Assembly (NCBI RefSeq): GCF_009674765.1
Contig: NZ_WKKF01000001.1
Span: 372,001 to 436,000, forward strand
Reading direction: 5' to 3'
DNA length: 64,000 nt
Origin: Metabacillus idriensis
Lineage (GTDB): Bacteria; Bacillota; Bacilli; Bacillales; Bacillaceae
Shown here: one piece after another, positions 49,657-59,018 of the stretch
Numbering within the stretch: position 1 is the stretch's first letter
How the letters are laid out: each line of letters opens with the position of its first letter
Position numbers and translations under genes: made by a program
Notes under the pieces: generated by a model
Told to the model about the DNA's origin: nothing
The model's input: the letters and a program-made list of their open reading frames with translations, nothing else
Databases searched by the model: none

Positions 49657-51354
49657 ATGAAAAAGTCAAAATTTTCATTGCTTTTAGTTCTTTCGCTTGT
49701 ATTAAGCGTTTTCTTAACGGCTTGCTACGGCGGAGGCAATTCAAGTTCTTCTGACGGAGGAGACAAAGAGAAAGACTCTAAAGAAGAAACAAATGTGGCA
49801 CAGGAGCTTAAAGTTCTAGAATCATCTGAGATTCCTTCAATGGACTCTGTATTAGCTGAAGATACAATCAGCTTATCTCAATTGAACAATACGAATGAGG
49901 GTTTATACCGTATTGATGAAAACCAAGAGCCAGTTCCTGGAATGGCTGATGGTGAGCCTGAAGCAAATGAAGAGGGCACAGAATATACAATTAAAATTAA
50001 AGAAGATGCTAAATGGTCTAACGGTGAGCAGGTTACAGCAAACGACTTCGTGTTTGCTTGGCAGCGCGCTCTTAACCCTGAAACAGGATCTGCATATGGA
50101 CCATACATGATGATGGGTAAAATTAAAAATGCAGAAGCATTATATAATGGTAAAGCTAAACCTGAAGAATTAGGCGTTAAAGCTAAAGATGAAAAAACAT
50201 TGGTGGTAACTCTTGAAAAACCAATTCCTTTCTTTAAATCATTGATGGCTTTCCCGACTTTCTATCCTCAAAACCAAAAGTTTGTTGAAGAACAGGCTGC
50301 AAACTTCGGTAAAAAATCAGAAAATTTAGTGTTCAACGGACCTTTCACGATCCAAGGATGGGAAGGACCTGCTGATACTGAGTGGACTTTAGAGAAAAAT
50401 TCTGAATACTGGGATGCAAAAAATGTAAGCCTTGATAAAATTACATTCAACGTTTCAAAAGATCCTCAGGCTGCAGCAAATGCATTTGAAGCTGGAGAAG
50501 CAGATGTTACTCCTAAACTTTCAACACCGGCTGTTATCGCTCAATATGAAGGTGATGACCGTTTGTTAAGATGGTTAGAGCCTACAATTTTCTGGCTTAA
50601 ATTAAACCAGAAGAACGAAGCTCTTGCTAACGTAAACATCCGTAAAGCAATCGCGATGGCATTTAATAAAGAAGATTTAACAAACGAAATCTTAAACAAT
50701 GGATCTATTCCAGCTAACTATGCTGTACCGAAAGAATTCGTTACAAACCCAGAAACTGGCGAAGACTTCCGCGAAGCTAATGGAGACCTATTAACTTACA
50801 ACGTAGAAGAAGCTAAAAAGCTTTGGGCTAAAGGCTTAGAAGAAATCGGCCAAAAAGAAGTGAAATTAGTATACCTTGGCGGAGACACTGAAACGTCAAA
50901 AACAATCGATTCTTACATGAAAGATCAGCTTCAAAACAATCTTGAAGGCTTAACAATCGATGTACAAAGTGTTCCTTTCAGCGTTCGTTTAGACCGCGAC
51001 AAAACAATGGATTATGATATCCAGGCAGCTGGCTGGGGTCCTGACTACCTAGATCCGATTTCTTTCTCTGATCTATGGATTACAGATGGCGGAAATAACA
51101 GAATGGCATATTCTAACGAAAAATATGACAAGTTATTAAAAGACGCTCAAACAACTTTAGCTAACGATCCAGCTAAACGTTTTGAAGCTCTTCAAGAAGC
51201 TGAGAAAGTTGTGTTAGAAGAAGATGCTGGTATCGCACCAATTTACCAACGTGCATCTAATCTATTAATCAACAAAAAAGTTGAAGGATTCACATATCAC
51301 CTTGTTGGTCCTGAATACAGCTACAAGTGGATTAAAATCACTGACGCTGAGTAA
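49657..51354 (+). CDS. oppA: Oligopeptide-binding lipoprotein
   Basis: A 565-residue lipoprotein with lipobox 'LTAC' (Cys23), a Gly/Ser/Asp-rich linker and a family 5 solute-binding domain ('NTNEGLYRIDENQEPVPGMA', 'AKWSNGEQVTANDFVFAWQR'). It captures peptides, in B. subtilis including Phr signalling peptides that feed competence and sporulation control. GGGAGGG precedes the ATG. A hairpin separates it from oppB. Confidence 0.96.
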   Translation: MKKSKFSLLLVLSLVLSVFLTACYGGGNSSSSDGGDKEKDSKEETNVAQELKVLESSEIPSMDSVLAEDTISLSQLNNTNEGLYRIDENQEPVPGMADGEPEANEEGTEYTIKIKEDAKWSNGEQVTANDFVFAWQRALNPETGSAYGPYMMMGKIKNAEALYNGKAKPEELGVKAKDEKTLVVTLEKPIPFFKSLMAFPTFYPQNQKFVEEQAANFGKKSENLVFNGPFTIQGWEGPADTEWTLEKNSEYWDAKNVSLDKITFNVSKDPQAAANAFEAGEADVTPKLSTPAVIAQYEGDDRLLRWLEPTIFWLKLNQKNEALANVNIRKAIAMAFNKEDLTNEILNNGSIPANYAVPKEFVTNPETGEDFREANGDLLTYNVEEAKKLWAKGLEEIGQKEVKLVYLGGDTETSKTIDSYMKDQLQNNLEGLTIDVQSVPFSVRLDRDKTMDYDIQAAGWGPDYLDPISFSDLWITDGGNNRMAYSNEKYDKLLKDAQTTLANDPAKRFEALQEAEKVVLEEDAGIAPIYQRASNLLINKKVEGFTYHLVGPEYSYKWIKITDAE

Positions 51355-51400
51355 TAACCATTTACCAATTCAAGTCGAATGATTATAATCAAAAAGAATA

Positions 51401-51432
51401 AAAAGAGAGTATATGCTATATACTCTCTTTTT
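51401..51432 (+). terminator. Hairpin between oppA and oppB
   Basis: AAAGAGAGTATAT/ATATACTCTCTTT arms followed by T-run. Probably partial termination favouring excess OppA. Confidence 0.85.
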
Positions 51433-51501
51433 ACCTGCTAAAGAATTGTCGAAATATGTAGATGATTCTGAATTTTTCATATAGTTCTAGGAGGTGCACA
51501 C

Positions 51502-52428
51502 ATGGTTAAATATTTTGGCCAACGTATGATTTACATGCTTATCACACTTATATTAATTGCTTCATTTACATTTTTCCTTATGAAAGTGATCCCCGGTACT
51601 CCATTTAAAAACAACAAGCTGTCAGATGCACAGGTAGAGATCATGAAAGAAAAATATGGATTAGATGAGCCTGTACCTGTTCAGTACTTTACCTATATGA
51701 CAAACCTTGCTAAAGGTGACTTGGGAGTATCTTTCCAATTTAACAACACTCCGGTAACTGAGCTGCTTGCTGCTCGTATAGCCCCATCTGCCATCCTCGG
51801 ATTTCAGGCAATGTTTGTAGGAACGATATTAGGAATATTTCTTGGTATTCTCGGAGCACTGCGTCAGAATACATGGGTGGATTACGGTGCAACATTCTTT
51901 GCTGTTATCGGTAAATCCATTCCATCGTTTGTTTTTGCCGGATTAATGCAATATTACATCGGTGTAAAGCTCGGATGGCTTCCGGTTGCCTTCTGGCGCG
52001 GACCAGAATACAGCATTTTGCCTACAATAGCTCTTGCTATGTTCCCAATTGCGATTGCTGCACGTTTTATGAGAACAGAAATGATTGATGTTTTAAATTC
52101 AGATTACATTACACTAGCAAAAGCCAAAGGCGCAAGCTACTTTGAAATCGCCTTTAAACATGCACTGCGTAATGCTTTAATTCCAGTTGTAACGGTTTTA
52201 GGACCGCTTGCTGTTGGACTTATGACCGGATCCCTTGTTATTGAGAAAATTTTCTCCGTACCTGGAATTGGAGAGCAGTTCGTTAAATCGATTACAGTAA
52301 ACGACTACCCTGTCATCATGGGTACTACCCTTTTATTTGCTTTCCTATTTGTTTTAATTATTCTTGTTGTCGATATTTTATACGGCATCATTGACCCACG
52401 AATTCGTTTAGCGGGAGGTAAAAAATAA
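51502..52428 (+). CDS. oppB: Oligopeptide ABC transporter permease
   Basis: A 308-residue permease with six predicted helices ('QRMIYMLITLILIASFTFFL' first) and the EAA loop 'DYITLAKAKGASYFEIAFKH' at about 202-221. AGGAGGTG precedes the ATG. The stop overlaps the oppC ATG by one base. Confidence 0.96.
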   Translation: MVKYFGQRMIYMLITLILIASFTFFLMKVIPGTPFKNNKLSDAQVEIMKEKYGLDEPVPVQYFTYMTNLAKGDLGVSFQFNNTPVTELLAARIAPSAILGFQAMFVGTILGIFLGILGALRQNTWVDYGATFFAVIGKSIPSFVFAGLMQYYIGVKLGWLPVAFWRGPEYSILPTIALAMFPIAIAARFMRTEMIDVLNSDYITLAKAKGASYFEIAFKHALRNALIPVVTVLGPLAVGLMTGSLVIEKIFSVPGIGEQFVKSITVNDYPVIMGTTLLFAFLFVLIILVVDILYGIIDPRIRLAGGKK

Positions 52429-53450
52429 TGTCACAAAAAGAAATCAGCAAAGAATTATTCGAACCCGCTAAGTTAGATTCTGCAAAAAGTGAGGAAATCA
52501 ATAAGCCGAGTCTGAATTATTGGCAGGATGCTTGGCTTCGGGTTAAGAAAAATAAAGCTGCCGTGTTCAGCATGGTTGTTATTGTTCTGCTTGCACTTTT
52601 AGCTTTTATCGGTCCTGCTGTCAGCGGATACGATTCAGCCCGCCAAAAAGCAACACATGCAAACTTGCCTCCGCGTATTCAAGGACTTGAAAACATCGAA
52701 TGGCTTCCTTTTGATGGAACAAGAACTCTTAATAATGGAGAAGAAGTAAAGGTTTATGAGCAAAAACAAATTAAAGAATACTACTGGCTTGGAACAGATA
52801 ACCTGGGCCGTGATCAGTTTACCCGCATCTGGAAAGGGACACAAATCTCACTATACATCGCATTTTTAGCAGCATTCATCGACATGGTGATCGGTGTTGC
52901 TTACGGTGCAATTTCCGGATATTTCGGCGGACGCCTTGACAATGTCATGCAGCGTATCATTGAAGTGCTGATGGGTATACCAAACTTAGTTGTCGTTATC
53001 TTAATGATTTTGATATTAAAGCCTGGTATTATTTCAATTACAGTTGCGTTAACAATCACTGGATGGGTTGGAATGGCAAGGGTTGTTCGCGCTCAAGTAC
53101 TTAAAATGAAGAATCAGGAATTTGTTTTGGCATCGAGAACACTTGGTGCAAGCCATGCGAAAATTATCTTTAAGCATATGATTCCTAACTTAGTTGGGGT
53201 TATTATCATTAATACAATGTTTACCATCCCGAATGCTATTTTCTTCGAGGCGTTCTTAAGCTTCATCGGACTTGGATTACAGGATCCTCTTGCCTCTCTA
53301 GGAACGTTAATTGATGAAGGGTTTAAATCAATGAGAGCATTCCCTTATCAAATGATTTACCCGGCGATCGTAATCAGTGTCATTATGATTGCATTTAACA
53401 TGATTGCAGACGGACTGCGCGATGCGCTGGATCCTAAGATGAGAGACTAG
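52428..53450 (+). CDS. oppC: Oligopeptide ABC transporter permease
   Basis: A 340-residue permease. The N-terminal cytoplasmic region of about 45 residues precedes the first helix, and a long extracellular loop follows it (about 70-125). Then come 'GTDNLGRDQFTRIWKGTQIS' and the EAA loop 'EFVLASRTLGASHAKIIF'. The start codon overlaps the oppB stop. Pairs with OppB. Confidence 0.96.
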   Translation: MSQKEISKELFEPAKLDSAKSEEINKPSLNYWQDAWLRVKKNKAAVFSMVVIVLLALLAFIGPAVSGYDSARQKATHANLPPRIQGLENIEWLPFDGTRTLNNGEEVKVYEQKQIKEYYWLGTDNLGRDQFTRIWKGTQISLYIAFLAAFIDMVIGVAYGAISGYFGGRLDNVMQRIIEVLMGIPNLVVVILMILILKPGIISITVALTITGWVGMARVVRAQVLKMKNQEFVLASRTLGASHAKIIFKHMIPNLVGVIIINTMFTIPNAIFFEAFLSFIGLGLQDPLASLGTLIDEGFKSMRAFPYQMIYPAIVISVIMIAFNMIADGLRDALDPKMRD

Positions 53451-53470
53451 AAAAAGGCAGGTGACCTAAG

Positions 53471-54514
53471 ATGGAAAAAATATTAGAAGTAAAAGATTTG
53501 CATATTTCGTTCCACACGTTTGCAGGAGAAGTACAAGCCATTCGCGGTGTGGACTTTGACTTGAAAAAAGGGGAAACACTGGCGATTGTAGGAGAATCAG
53601 GCTCCGGTAAATCTGTTACAACAAAATCCATCATGAGATTATTGCCTGAGAGCAACTCTGAAATCAAACAAGGTGAAATTCTCTTTAATGGAAAGAACTT
53701 GGCGGAACTGTCTGATAAACAAATGCAGAAAATCCGCGGTAAAGATATCTCTATGATTTTTCAGGATCCAATGACTTCATTGAATCCTACAATGATTGTT
53801 GGAAAGCAAATCATGGAGCCGATTGTAAAGCACCAGAATATGAGCAAAGCACAGGCAAAGGAAAGAGCGATTGACCTTTTGCGTCTTGTTGGAATTCCAA
53901 AACCTGAGCTGCGCTTCAAACAATATCCCCATCAGTTCTCGGGCGGTATGAGACAGAGGGTTGTTATTGCCATCGCGCTTGCTTGTAATCCGAAAGTGTT
54001 AATTGCGGACGAGCCTACTACCGCTCTTGATGTTACGATTCAAGCTCAGATTCTGGAACTGATGAAGGATCTGCAAAAGAAAATTGACACCTCGATCATT
54101 TTCATTACACATGATCTTGGAGTAGTAGCAAATGTTGCTGATCGTGTAGCGGTTATGTACGTAGGAAAAATCATTGAGATTGGAACGGTAGATGAGATTT
54201 TCTACAATCCGCAGCATCCGTATACTTGGGGCCTTATCAGTTCAATGCCTAGCCTTGATTCGCAAGATCAGGAGCTGTATGCAATACCTGGAACGCCTCC
54301 AAATTTATTGCATCCTCCAAAAGGCGATGCTTTTGCACCGCGTAACGAATATGCCATGCAAATTGATTTAGAACAGCAGCCGCCAATGTTTAAAGTTTCG
54401 GATACACATTACGCTGCTACATGGCTGCTTCATCCTGATGCACCAAAAGTTGAACCGCCTGCAGCGGTAAAGCTTCGTCAGCGCAAGTTCCCTGAAATGA
54501 AGGAGGGAAAGTAA
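53471..54514 (+). CDS. oppD: Oligopeptide ABC transporter ATP-binding protein
   Basis: A 347-residue ATPase. Walker A is 'GESGSGKSV' (about 41-49), signature 'FSGGMRQR' (about 157-164) and Walker B 'VLIADEPTT' (about 177-185). The C-terminal oligopeptide domain keeps the 'AFAPRNEYA' segment, but the Cys residues seen in AppD are replaced, so a 4Fe-4S site is not expected. AAAGGCAGGTGA precedes the ATG. Confidence 0.95.
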   Translation: MEKILEVKDLHISFHTFAGEVQAIRGVDFDLKKGETLAIVGESGSGKSVTTKSIMRLLPESNSEIKQGEILFNGKNLAELSDKQMQKIRGKDISMIFQDPMTSLNPTMIVGKQIMEPIVKHQNMSKAQAKERAIDLLRLVGIPKPELRFKQYPHQFSGGMRQRVVIAIALACNPKVLIADEPTTALDVTIQAQILELMKDLQKKIDTSIIFITHDLGVVANVADRVAVMYVGKIIEIGTVDEIFYNPQHPYTWGLISSMPSLDSQDQELYAIPGTPPNLLHPPKGDAFAPRNEYAMQIDLEQQPPMFKVSDTHYAATWLLHPDAPKVEPPAAVKLRQRKFPEMKEGK

Positions 54515-55456
54515 GTGATGGAAAGAGAAAAACTACTTGAGGTCAAAAATTTAAAACAGCATTTTAATGTAGGTAAAGCAAATGAAGTAAAAGCAGTTGA
54601 TAATATTTCATTTGATATCTATAAAGGTGAAACCCTTGGACTTGTTGGTGAGTCAGGCTGCGGAAAGTCTACAACCGGCCGTTCAATTATCCGTTTATAC
54701 GATGCTACAGACGGTGAAGTGAAATTTAATGGCGTAAACGTTCACGGTAAAAAATCAAAAAGCGAGCTGAAAATCTTTAACCGCAAAATGCAGATGATTT
54801 TCCAGGATCCATACGCTTCCTTAAACCCGCGAATGAAAGTATCTGACGTTATTGCCGAGGGAATTGATATTCATGGTTTGGCAAAATCAGATAAAGAGCG
54901 GATGGAAAGAGTGTACGAGCTTCTTGAAACAGTAGGTCTGAACCGGGAGCATGCTAACCGTTTTCCGCATGAATTCAGCGGCGGGCAGCGTCAGCGTATC
55001 GGAATCGCGCGTGCACTTGCAGTAGATCCTGACTTCATTATTGCAGATGAGCCAATCTCTGCACTTGATGTGTCAATTCAGGCACAGGTAGTAAACTTAA
55101 TGAAGAAACTGCAAAAAGAAAAAGGCCTTACGTATCTATTTATTGCCCATGACCTTTCAATGGTAAAATACATCAGCGACCGCATCGGTGTTATGTATTT
55201 CGGCAAGCTTGTTGAACTTGCAGATGCAGAAGAGCTATACAAAAATCCGATTCATCCTTATACACAAGCGTTGCTTTCTGCTATTCCTCTTCCAGATCCT
55301 GATTATGAGCGCACTCGTGTCAGAAAGAAATACGACCCGGCCCAGCATCAGTATACAGAAGGAGATGAGCCGCAGTTCCGTGAAGTAAAACCAGGCCATT
55401 TCGTTATGTGTTCAGAAGCTGAATACAAGCAGTACAAAACTTTATATGCGAAGTAA
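54515..55456 (+). CDS. oppF: Oligopeptide ABC transporter ATP-binding protein
   Basis: A 313-residue ATPase partner of OppD. Walker A is 'GESGCGKST' (about 44-52), signature 'FSGGQRQR' (about 155-162) and Walker B 'FIIADEPIS' (about 175-183). The tail retains only one of the four Cys of the AppF type ('VMCSEAE'). The start is GTG at 54515 or ATG at 54518; GGAGG is 8 bp from the former. It directly follows the oppD stop. A terminator ends the operon. Confidence 0.95.
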   Translation: MMEREKLLEVKNLKQHFNVGKANEVKAVDNISFDIYKGETLGLVGESGCGKSTTGRSIIRLYDATDGEVKFNGVNVHGKKSKSELKIFNRKMQMIFQDPYASLNPRMKVSDVIAEGIDIHGLAKSDKERMERVYELLETVGLNREHANRFPHEFSGGQRQRIGIARALAVDPDFIIADEPISALDVSIQAQVVNLMKKLQKEKGLTYLFIAHDLSMVKYISDRIGVMYFGKLVELADAEELYKNPIHPYTQALLSAIPLPDPDYERTRVRKKYDPAQHQYTEGDEPQFREVKPGHFVMCSEAEYKQYKTLYAK

Positions 55457-55460
55457 TGCA

Positions 55461-55493
55461 AAGTGATCTCATGGACTGAGATCACTTTTTTTA
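55461..55493 (+). terminator. Terminator of opp operon
   Basis: AAGTGATCTC/GAGATCACTT followed by seven T. Confidence 0.9.
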
Positions 55494-55536
55494 CTGTTTA
55501 GGAAATAATAAAAGTTATTGAGTGTGGATATTGCAA

Positions 55537-55612
55537 TTAGGATATCTCCGGTAAGCTCCGGCGCCTAACTCCTCGGTCAGAACGGAGCGGGCCTTGGGGC
55601 CTGCGCTTTTGT
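55537..55612. repeat. Dispersed 'GAGGAGTTAGGCG' element, copy B
   Basis: Reverse complement contains GCTCCGTTCTGACCGAGGAG and TTAGGCGCCGGAGC, parallel to 11157-11229. It lies in the 250-bp gap before the DUF4015 gene; no coding potential. Confidence 0.6.
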
Positions 55613-55743
55613 TCTGTGTAAAAAGAATGAGGAATGAAAGCGGAAAGCTGTAGAAAATTGTCAAAATAAGTCCCAATACATGTATGAACATCCTGAATTT
55701 TCATTTATAATGAGGAGAGATCAGCAAATGGAGGGTGTTAAAC

Positions 55744-56949
55744 GTGGCTTTTTTTCAAAAGATTGTACCTGCATTCCTGATAGCAGGGTCTATTGCTGCA
55801 GCTGGAGCAGGCTATCAGGTGCAGGCAGACACAGGCTTAGTTGCTGCTGCACACGATAGTAAAGAACTTGTATATCAAAAGAAAGAATTGCCGGATTCGA
55901 TGCCCCGTTTTGTATTTGATTCAGGATTGAAGTTTGAATATCCAGATGCAATCAGAGGAATCTATGTAACAGGCCATTCTGCCGGAGGAAGCAAGTTTGA
56001 ACAGCTGACAAAGCTTATGGATACAACGGATTTAAACGCAATGGTCATTGATGTGAAAGATGATTACGGGAATTTGACTTATCGCCCGGACCCCGCGTCT
56101 CCTTATTACGATATTAGTCAACAATACATAAAAGATCCGCGGGCCATGCTGAAAGAGCTTGAGAAAAAGAAAATCTATCCGATTGCGAGAGTTGTTGTTT
56201 TTAAGGATTCGGTTCTTGCAAATAAAAAACCGGAATGGTCATATAAAGACGGAAACAGTGTCTGGAAAAACGGGCGCGGAGAATCTTTTGTAAACCCATT
56301 TGTAAAAGAAGTATGGGATTACAATGTTCAGATTGCTATTGAAGCCGCAAAGCTCGGTTTTCAGGAAATTCAATTTGATTACGTCCGTTTCCCTGAAGGG
56401 TTTGAAAATAAAGATGCCACGCTAAAATACAGCCACGGGGATTATACAGATTCAAAACAAGATAATGTTCAAAAACGCGTAACAGCTGTAACGGATTTTG
56501 TTGAATACGCAAGAGAAAAATTGAAGCCTTACGGCGTTAAAACGTCGGTTGATATCTTTGGATATACAGCGACATTGCCTGAAGCACCAGGAATCGGCCA
56601 AAACTTCACCAAGATCTCAGACCATGTTGATGTCATCTCATCCATGATTTATCCAAGTCACTGGACGGCCTATTTCGGCATTGCGAAGCCTGACTTAAAA
56701 CCTTACGAACTCATTACTGAATATGCCAAGCTTGAAAATAAAAAGCTGGATGAGCTGAAAACAAGACCCGTATCGCGGCCATGGCTTCAGGATTTCACAG
56801 CCTCATGGCTTGGCAGCGGAAACTACAAAAAGTACGGAAAAGAAGATGTAGAAGCCCAAATCAAGGCATTGAATGATCAGGGGATAGAAGAGTACCTTCT
56901 TTGGAATGCCGGAAATAACTATACAAAAGGCGTAGATTACACGCCTTGA
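55744..56949 (+). CDS. Secreted DUF4015 putative glycoside hydrolase
   Basis: A 401-residue protein with signal peptide (about 1-26, 'IVPAFLIAGSIAAAGAGYQV', likely cut after VQA) and no membrane anchor. The rest is the DUF4015 TIM-barrel: 'IRGIYVTGHSAGG', 'NAMVIDVKDDYGNLTY', 'PIARVVVFKD', 'IQFDYVRFPEG' (Asp/Arg candidate active-site residues), 'TSVDIFGYTA' and 'YLLWNAGNNYT'. It starts with GTG, 9 bp after GGAGG. DUF4015 is placed with glycoside hydrolases, but the substrate is unknown; a cell-wall or polysaccharide target is inferred. A strong terminator follows. Confidence 0.88.
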   Translation: MAFFQKIVPAFLIAGSIAAAGAGYQVQADTGLVAAAHDSKELVYQKKELPDSMPRFVFDSGLKFEYPDAIRGIYVTGHSAGGSKFEQLTKLMDTTDLNAMVIDVKDDYGNLTYRPDPASPYYDISQQYIKDPRAMLKELEKKKIYPIARVVVFKDSVLANKKPEWSYKDGNSVWKNGRGESFVNPFVKEVWDYNVQIAIEAAKLGFQEIQFDYVRFPEGFENKDATLKYSHGDYTDSKQDNVQKRVTAVTDFVEYAREKLKPYGVKTSVDIFGYTATLPEAPGIGQNFTKISDHVDVISSMIYPSHWTAYFGIAKPDLKPYELITEYAKLENKKLDELKTRPVSRPWLQDFTASWLGSGNYKKYGKEDVEAQIKALNDQGIEEYLLWNAGNNYTKGVDYTP

Positions 56950-56990
56950 TTTATAAGCCTATAAGAGAGTGATGCAAGATATAAGAGGAA

Positions 56991-57030
56991 ACGGGTACTA
57001 AATTGCACAGCAATTTAGTACCCGTTTTTT
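56991..57030 (+). terminator. Terminator of DUF4015 gene
   Basis: Perfect 16-bp arms ACGGGTACTAAATTGC/GCAATTTAGTACCCGT followed by T-run. Confidence 0.95.
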
Positions 57031-57031
57031 C

Positions 57032-57195
57032 TATGATTCCCCAAAACCGTGCTTCAGCGTGAAAAGTGTCCTCAAAGGTATCTATGATTCCCCAAAACCG
57101 TGATTCAGCGTGAAAAGTGTCCTCAAAGGGTGTCTATGATTCCACAATATCGTGCTCCAGCGAGAAAAGTGTCCTCAAAGACCGTCTATTATTCC
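57032..57195. repeat. 51-52-bp tandem repeat (AAAAGTGTCCTCAAAG type)
   Basis: Units begin CTATGATTCC at 57031, 57082, 57134 and (as CTATTATTCC) 57186, each followed by AGCGTGAAAAGTGTCCTC and AAAG. The cores AAAAGTGTCCTCAAAG and ATGATTCC are those of the array at 21437-21722. The spacer 57196-57350 shows nothing else. Confidence 0.9.
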
Positions 57196-57350
57196 TCAAA
57201 CCTCATTTACAGTCCTGTTTTGGAGACACAAACGCCTTCAATGTTTCCCTCAGAACACAACGTAGCCTCTTCAGAATCAACTGCACTATATGATCCCCAA
57301 AAATTAACGATCCTTCAGTGGATTAAGAGTGTTTCACATGAAATTCAAAA

Positions 57351-57378
57351 CAAAAAAACCGGTCATCAAGACCGGTTT
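57351..57378 (-). terminator. Terminator of 57393-57590 gene
   Basis: AAACCGGTC/GACCGGTTT stem followed on the minus strand by seven T. Confidence 0.9.
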
Positions 57379-57392
57379 CCTTCATTAAAATA

Positions 57393-57590
57393 CTATCTCC
57401 GCCTGCCGCCGACTTTTCGCCATCCTGCCTGCGTTTTTAAAGTATGCTCAACGTTTTCATTTTTCTTTTTTCCGCTGAAGATGGTTTCGCCGATTCCATT
57501 CGTTATGACTCCCATTAAAGCTGTTATTCCAATAACCAAAGCAGCAACAAGCAGAAAATCGAACGCATATTCAAACAAAATCTTCACCAT
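57393..57590 (-). CDS. Small single-helix membrane protein, unknown
   Basis: A 65-residue protein: a hydrophobic helix (about 8-32, 'FDFLLVAALVIGITALMGVI'), then a very basic tail ('SGKKKNENVEH', ending 'RKVGGRRR'). The ribosome site is weak (AATGGG), but the matched terminator immediately downstream supports expression. The start could be the ATG at 57590 or the next-codon GTG. Not recognised; a positively charged tail could contact nucleic acid or phospholipid. Confidence 0.6.
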   Translation of the reverse strand: MVKILFEYAFDFLLVAALVIGITALMGVITNGIGETIFSGKKKNENVEHTLKTQAGWRKVGGRRR

Positions 57591-57698
57591 CCCATTATTT
57601 ACTTATAATTTTATAGTAGCTTATGTTTAACACTAAGAAAAGAGGGTATATCTAATTTAGAAAGAAATGAACGTTAAAAACGTGCAAGGAGCGGGTCA

Positions 57699-58277
57699 AT
57701 GAACTGGTATGAGAAGTTAAATCAATATTTTCCTATTGAGGAAATGAAGTCTAAAGAACATATCGAAACTCTTTTAAAAGAGCGGGGTGATATTTATCAT
57801 AAAGATGAAGGAGAACATCATGTTCTTATGTATGCCGAATTAGAAGATTTCATCTTTATTGACTACTTGTTTGTATCGAAAAAAGCGAGAGGACAAGGTC
57901 TTGGCCATAAGCTGATTTCAAATTTAAAAGAGATTGGAAAACCGATTATTCTAGAGGTGGAACCCGTGGATGAAGATATTCTTGATACGGGCAAGCGCTT
58001 AAAGTTCTATCAGCGAGAAGGGTTTCAGCATGCAAAATCAATTGGATACAGAAGAAAGTCGCTTGCTACAAACGAAGTGAATGCAATGGAAATTCTTTAT
58101 TGGTCCCCTGAAGATGCTTCTGAAGAATTAATATATGAAGCCATGAAAAAAACATACTTAATGATTCATACTTACAAAGATAAAGAAATCTACGGAAAAG
58201 AATATCAGGATGTCCAGGAAGTATTATCCATGCAGGATCAGGATAAGCAGAAAGATATTTTCGATAGCCTGGATTAA
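57699..58277 (+). CDS. yjbC: GNAT acetyltransferase YjbC
   Basis: A 192-residue N-acetyltransferase. The acetyl-CoA loop 'SKKARGQGLGHKLI' lies at about 64-77 (R/Q-x-x-G-x-G/A type) and the later GNAT strand has 'FYQREGFQHA' at about 107-116. A C-terminal acidic extension follows. CAAGGAGCGG precedes the ATG. In B. subtilis yjbC is adjacent to and partly co-transcribed with spx, as the order here suggests. Substrate unknown. Confidence 0.92.
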   Translation: MNWYEKLNQYFPIEEMKSKEHIETLLKERGDIYHKDEGEHHVLMYAELEDFIFIDYLFVSKKARGQGLGHKLISNLKEIGKPIILEVEPVDEDILDTGKRLKFYQREGFQHAKSIGYRRKSLATNEVNAMEILYWSPEDASEELIYEAMKKTYLMIHTYKDKEIYGKEYQDVQEVLSMQDQDKQKDIFDSLD

Positions 58278-58559
58278 TTGAGAATCAGATAGCCTCATCC
58301 TGAGTGATGGATGAACCTGAAAGAACAGGATTTTAGAGCAAGTTTGATTAAAAAGTAAATATTATCCGTCGATTTTTTACGGAATTGTAACTGTTTTGTC
58401 AAACATTTGTATTTAAAAAGTGTATACTTACTTACTTTTCTATAGTATAATTCGTTATAGATATTACTTAATTGTAGTTATTTCAATTTAAACACAGAGT
58501 AATTCTAATTACTAATATAAGCAGTCTGCTCATTTTACACAAAAAGGAGTGAAAGGTTT

Positions 58560-58961
58560 ATGGTAACGTTATATACATCACCAAGCTGTACTTCTTGTCG
58601 TAAAGCAAAAGCATGGTTAGAAGAACATGAAATAGCATATACAGAACGCAACATTTTTTCTGAGCCATTGTCAGTTGATGAGATTAAAGAAATCTTGCGC
58701 ATGACTGAAGATGGAACTGATGAAATTATTTCAACTCGTTCAAAGATCTTTCAAAAATTGAATGTGAACGTTGAAACAATGCCTCTTCAAGATCTATATG
58801 ATCTCATTCAGGAGCACCCAGGCCTACTCAGACGCCCTATCATCATTGATGAAAAGCGATTGCAGGTCGGGTACAATGAAGATGAAATCAGACGCTTCTT
58901 GCCAAGAAAAGTCCGCACATATCAGCTGCGTGAAGCACAGCGTTTAGTGAATTTCAGTTAA
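58560..58961 (+). CDS. spx: Global redox/stress regulator Spx
   Basis: A 133-residue ArsC-fold protein that binds the RNA polymerase alpha C-terminal domain and reprograms transcription under disulfide stress. The redox switch CxxC is Cys10-Cys13 ('SCTSC'). Gly52 and Arg60, known to matter for polymerase contact, are conserved. AAAGGAG lies before the ATG. The 282-bp upstream gap is AT-rich, with TATACT and TATAAT boxes consistent with more than one promoter. Degraded by ClpXP in B. subtilis. Confidence 0.97.
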   Translation: MVTLYTSPSCTSCRKAKAWLEEHEIAYTERNIFSEPLSVDEIKEILRMTEDGTDEIISTRSKIFQKLNVNVETMPLQDLYDLIQEHPGLLRRPIIIDEKRLQVGYNEDEIRRFLPRKVRTYQLREAQRLVNFS

Positions 58962-58977
58962 TGAATCATAACCCATA

Positions 58978-59018
58978 GAAAACCTTCCTTATCAATTAAG
59001 GAAGGTTTTCGTTTTTTT
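58978..59018. terminator. Bidirectional terminator between spx and yjbE
   Basis: AAAACCTTCCTTA/TAAGGAAGGTTTT with T-rich tract downstream of spx. It includes the yjbE stop codon. Confidence 0.9.

Noticed and set aside
57100-57630. 176-codon plus-strand frame
   Set aside because: It runs through tandem repeats, a terminator and the opposing small gene, with no ribosome site and Ser/Phe-rich shadow composition.
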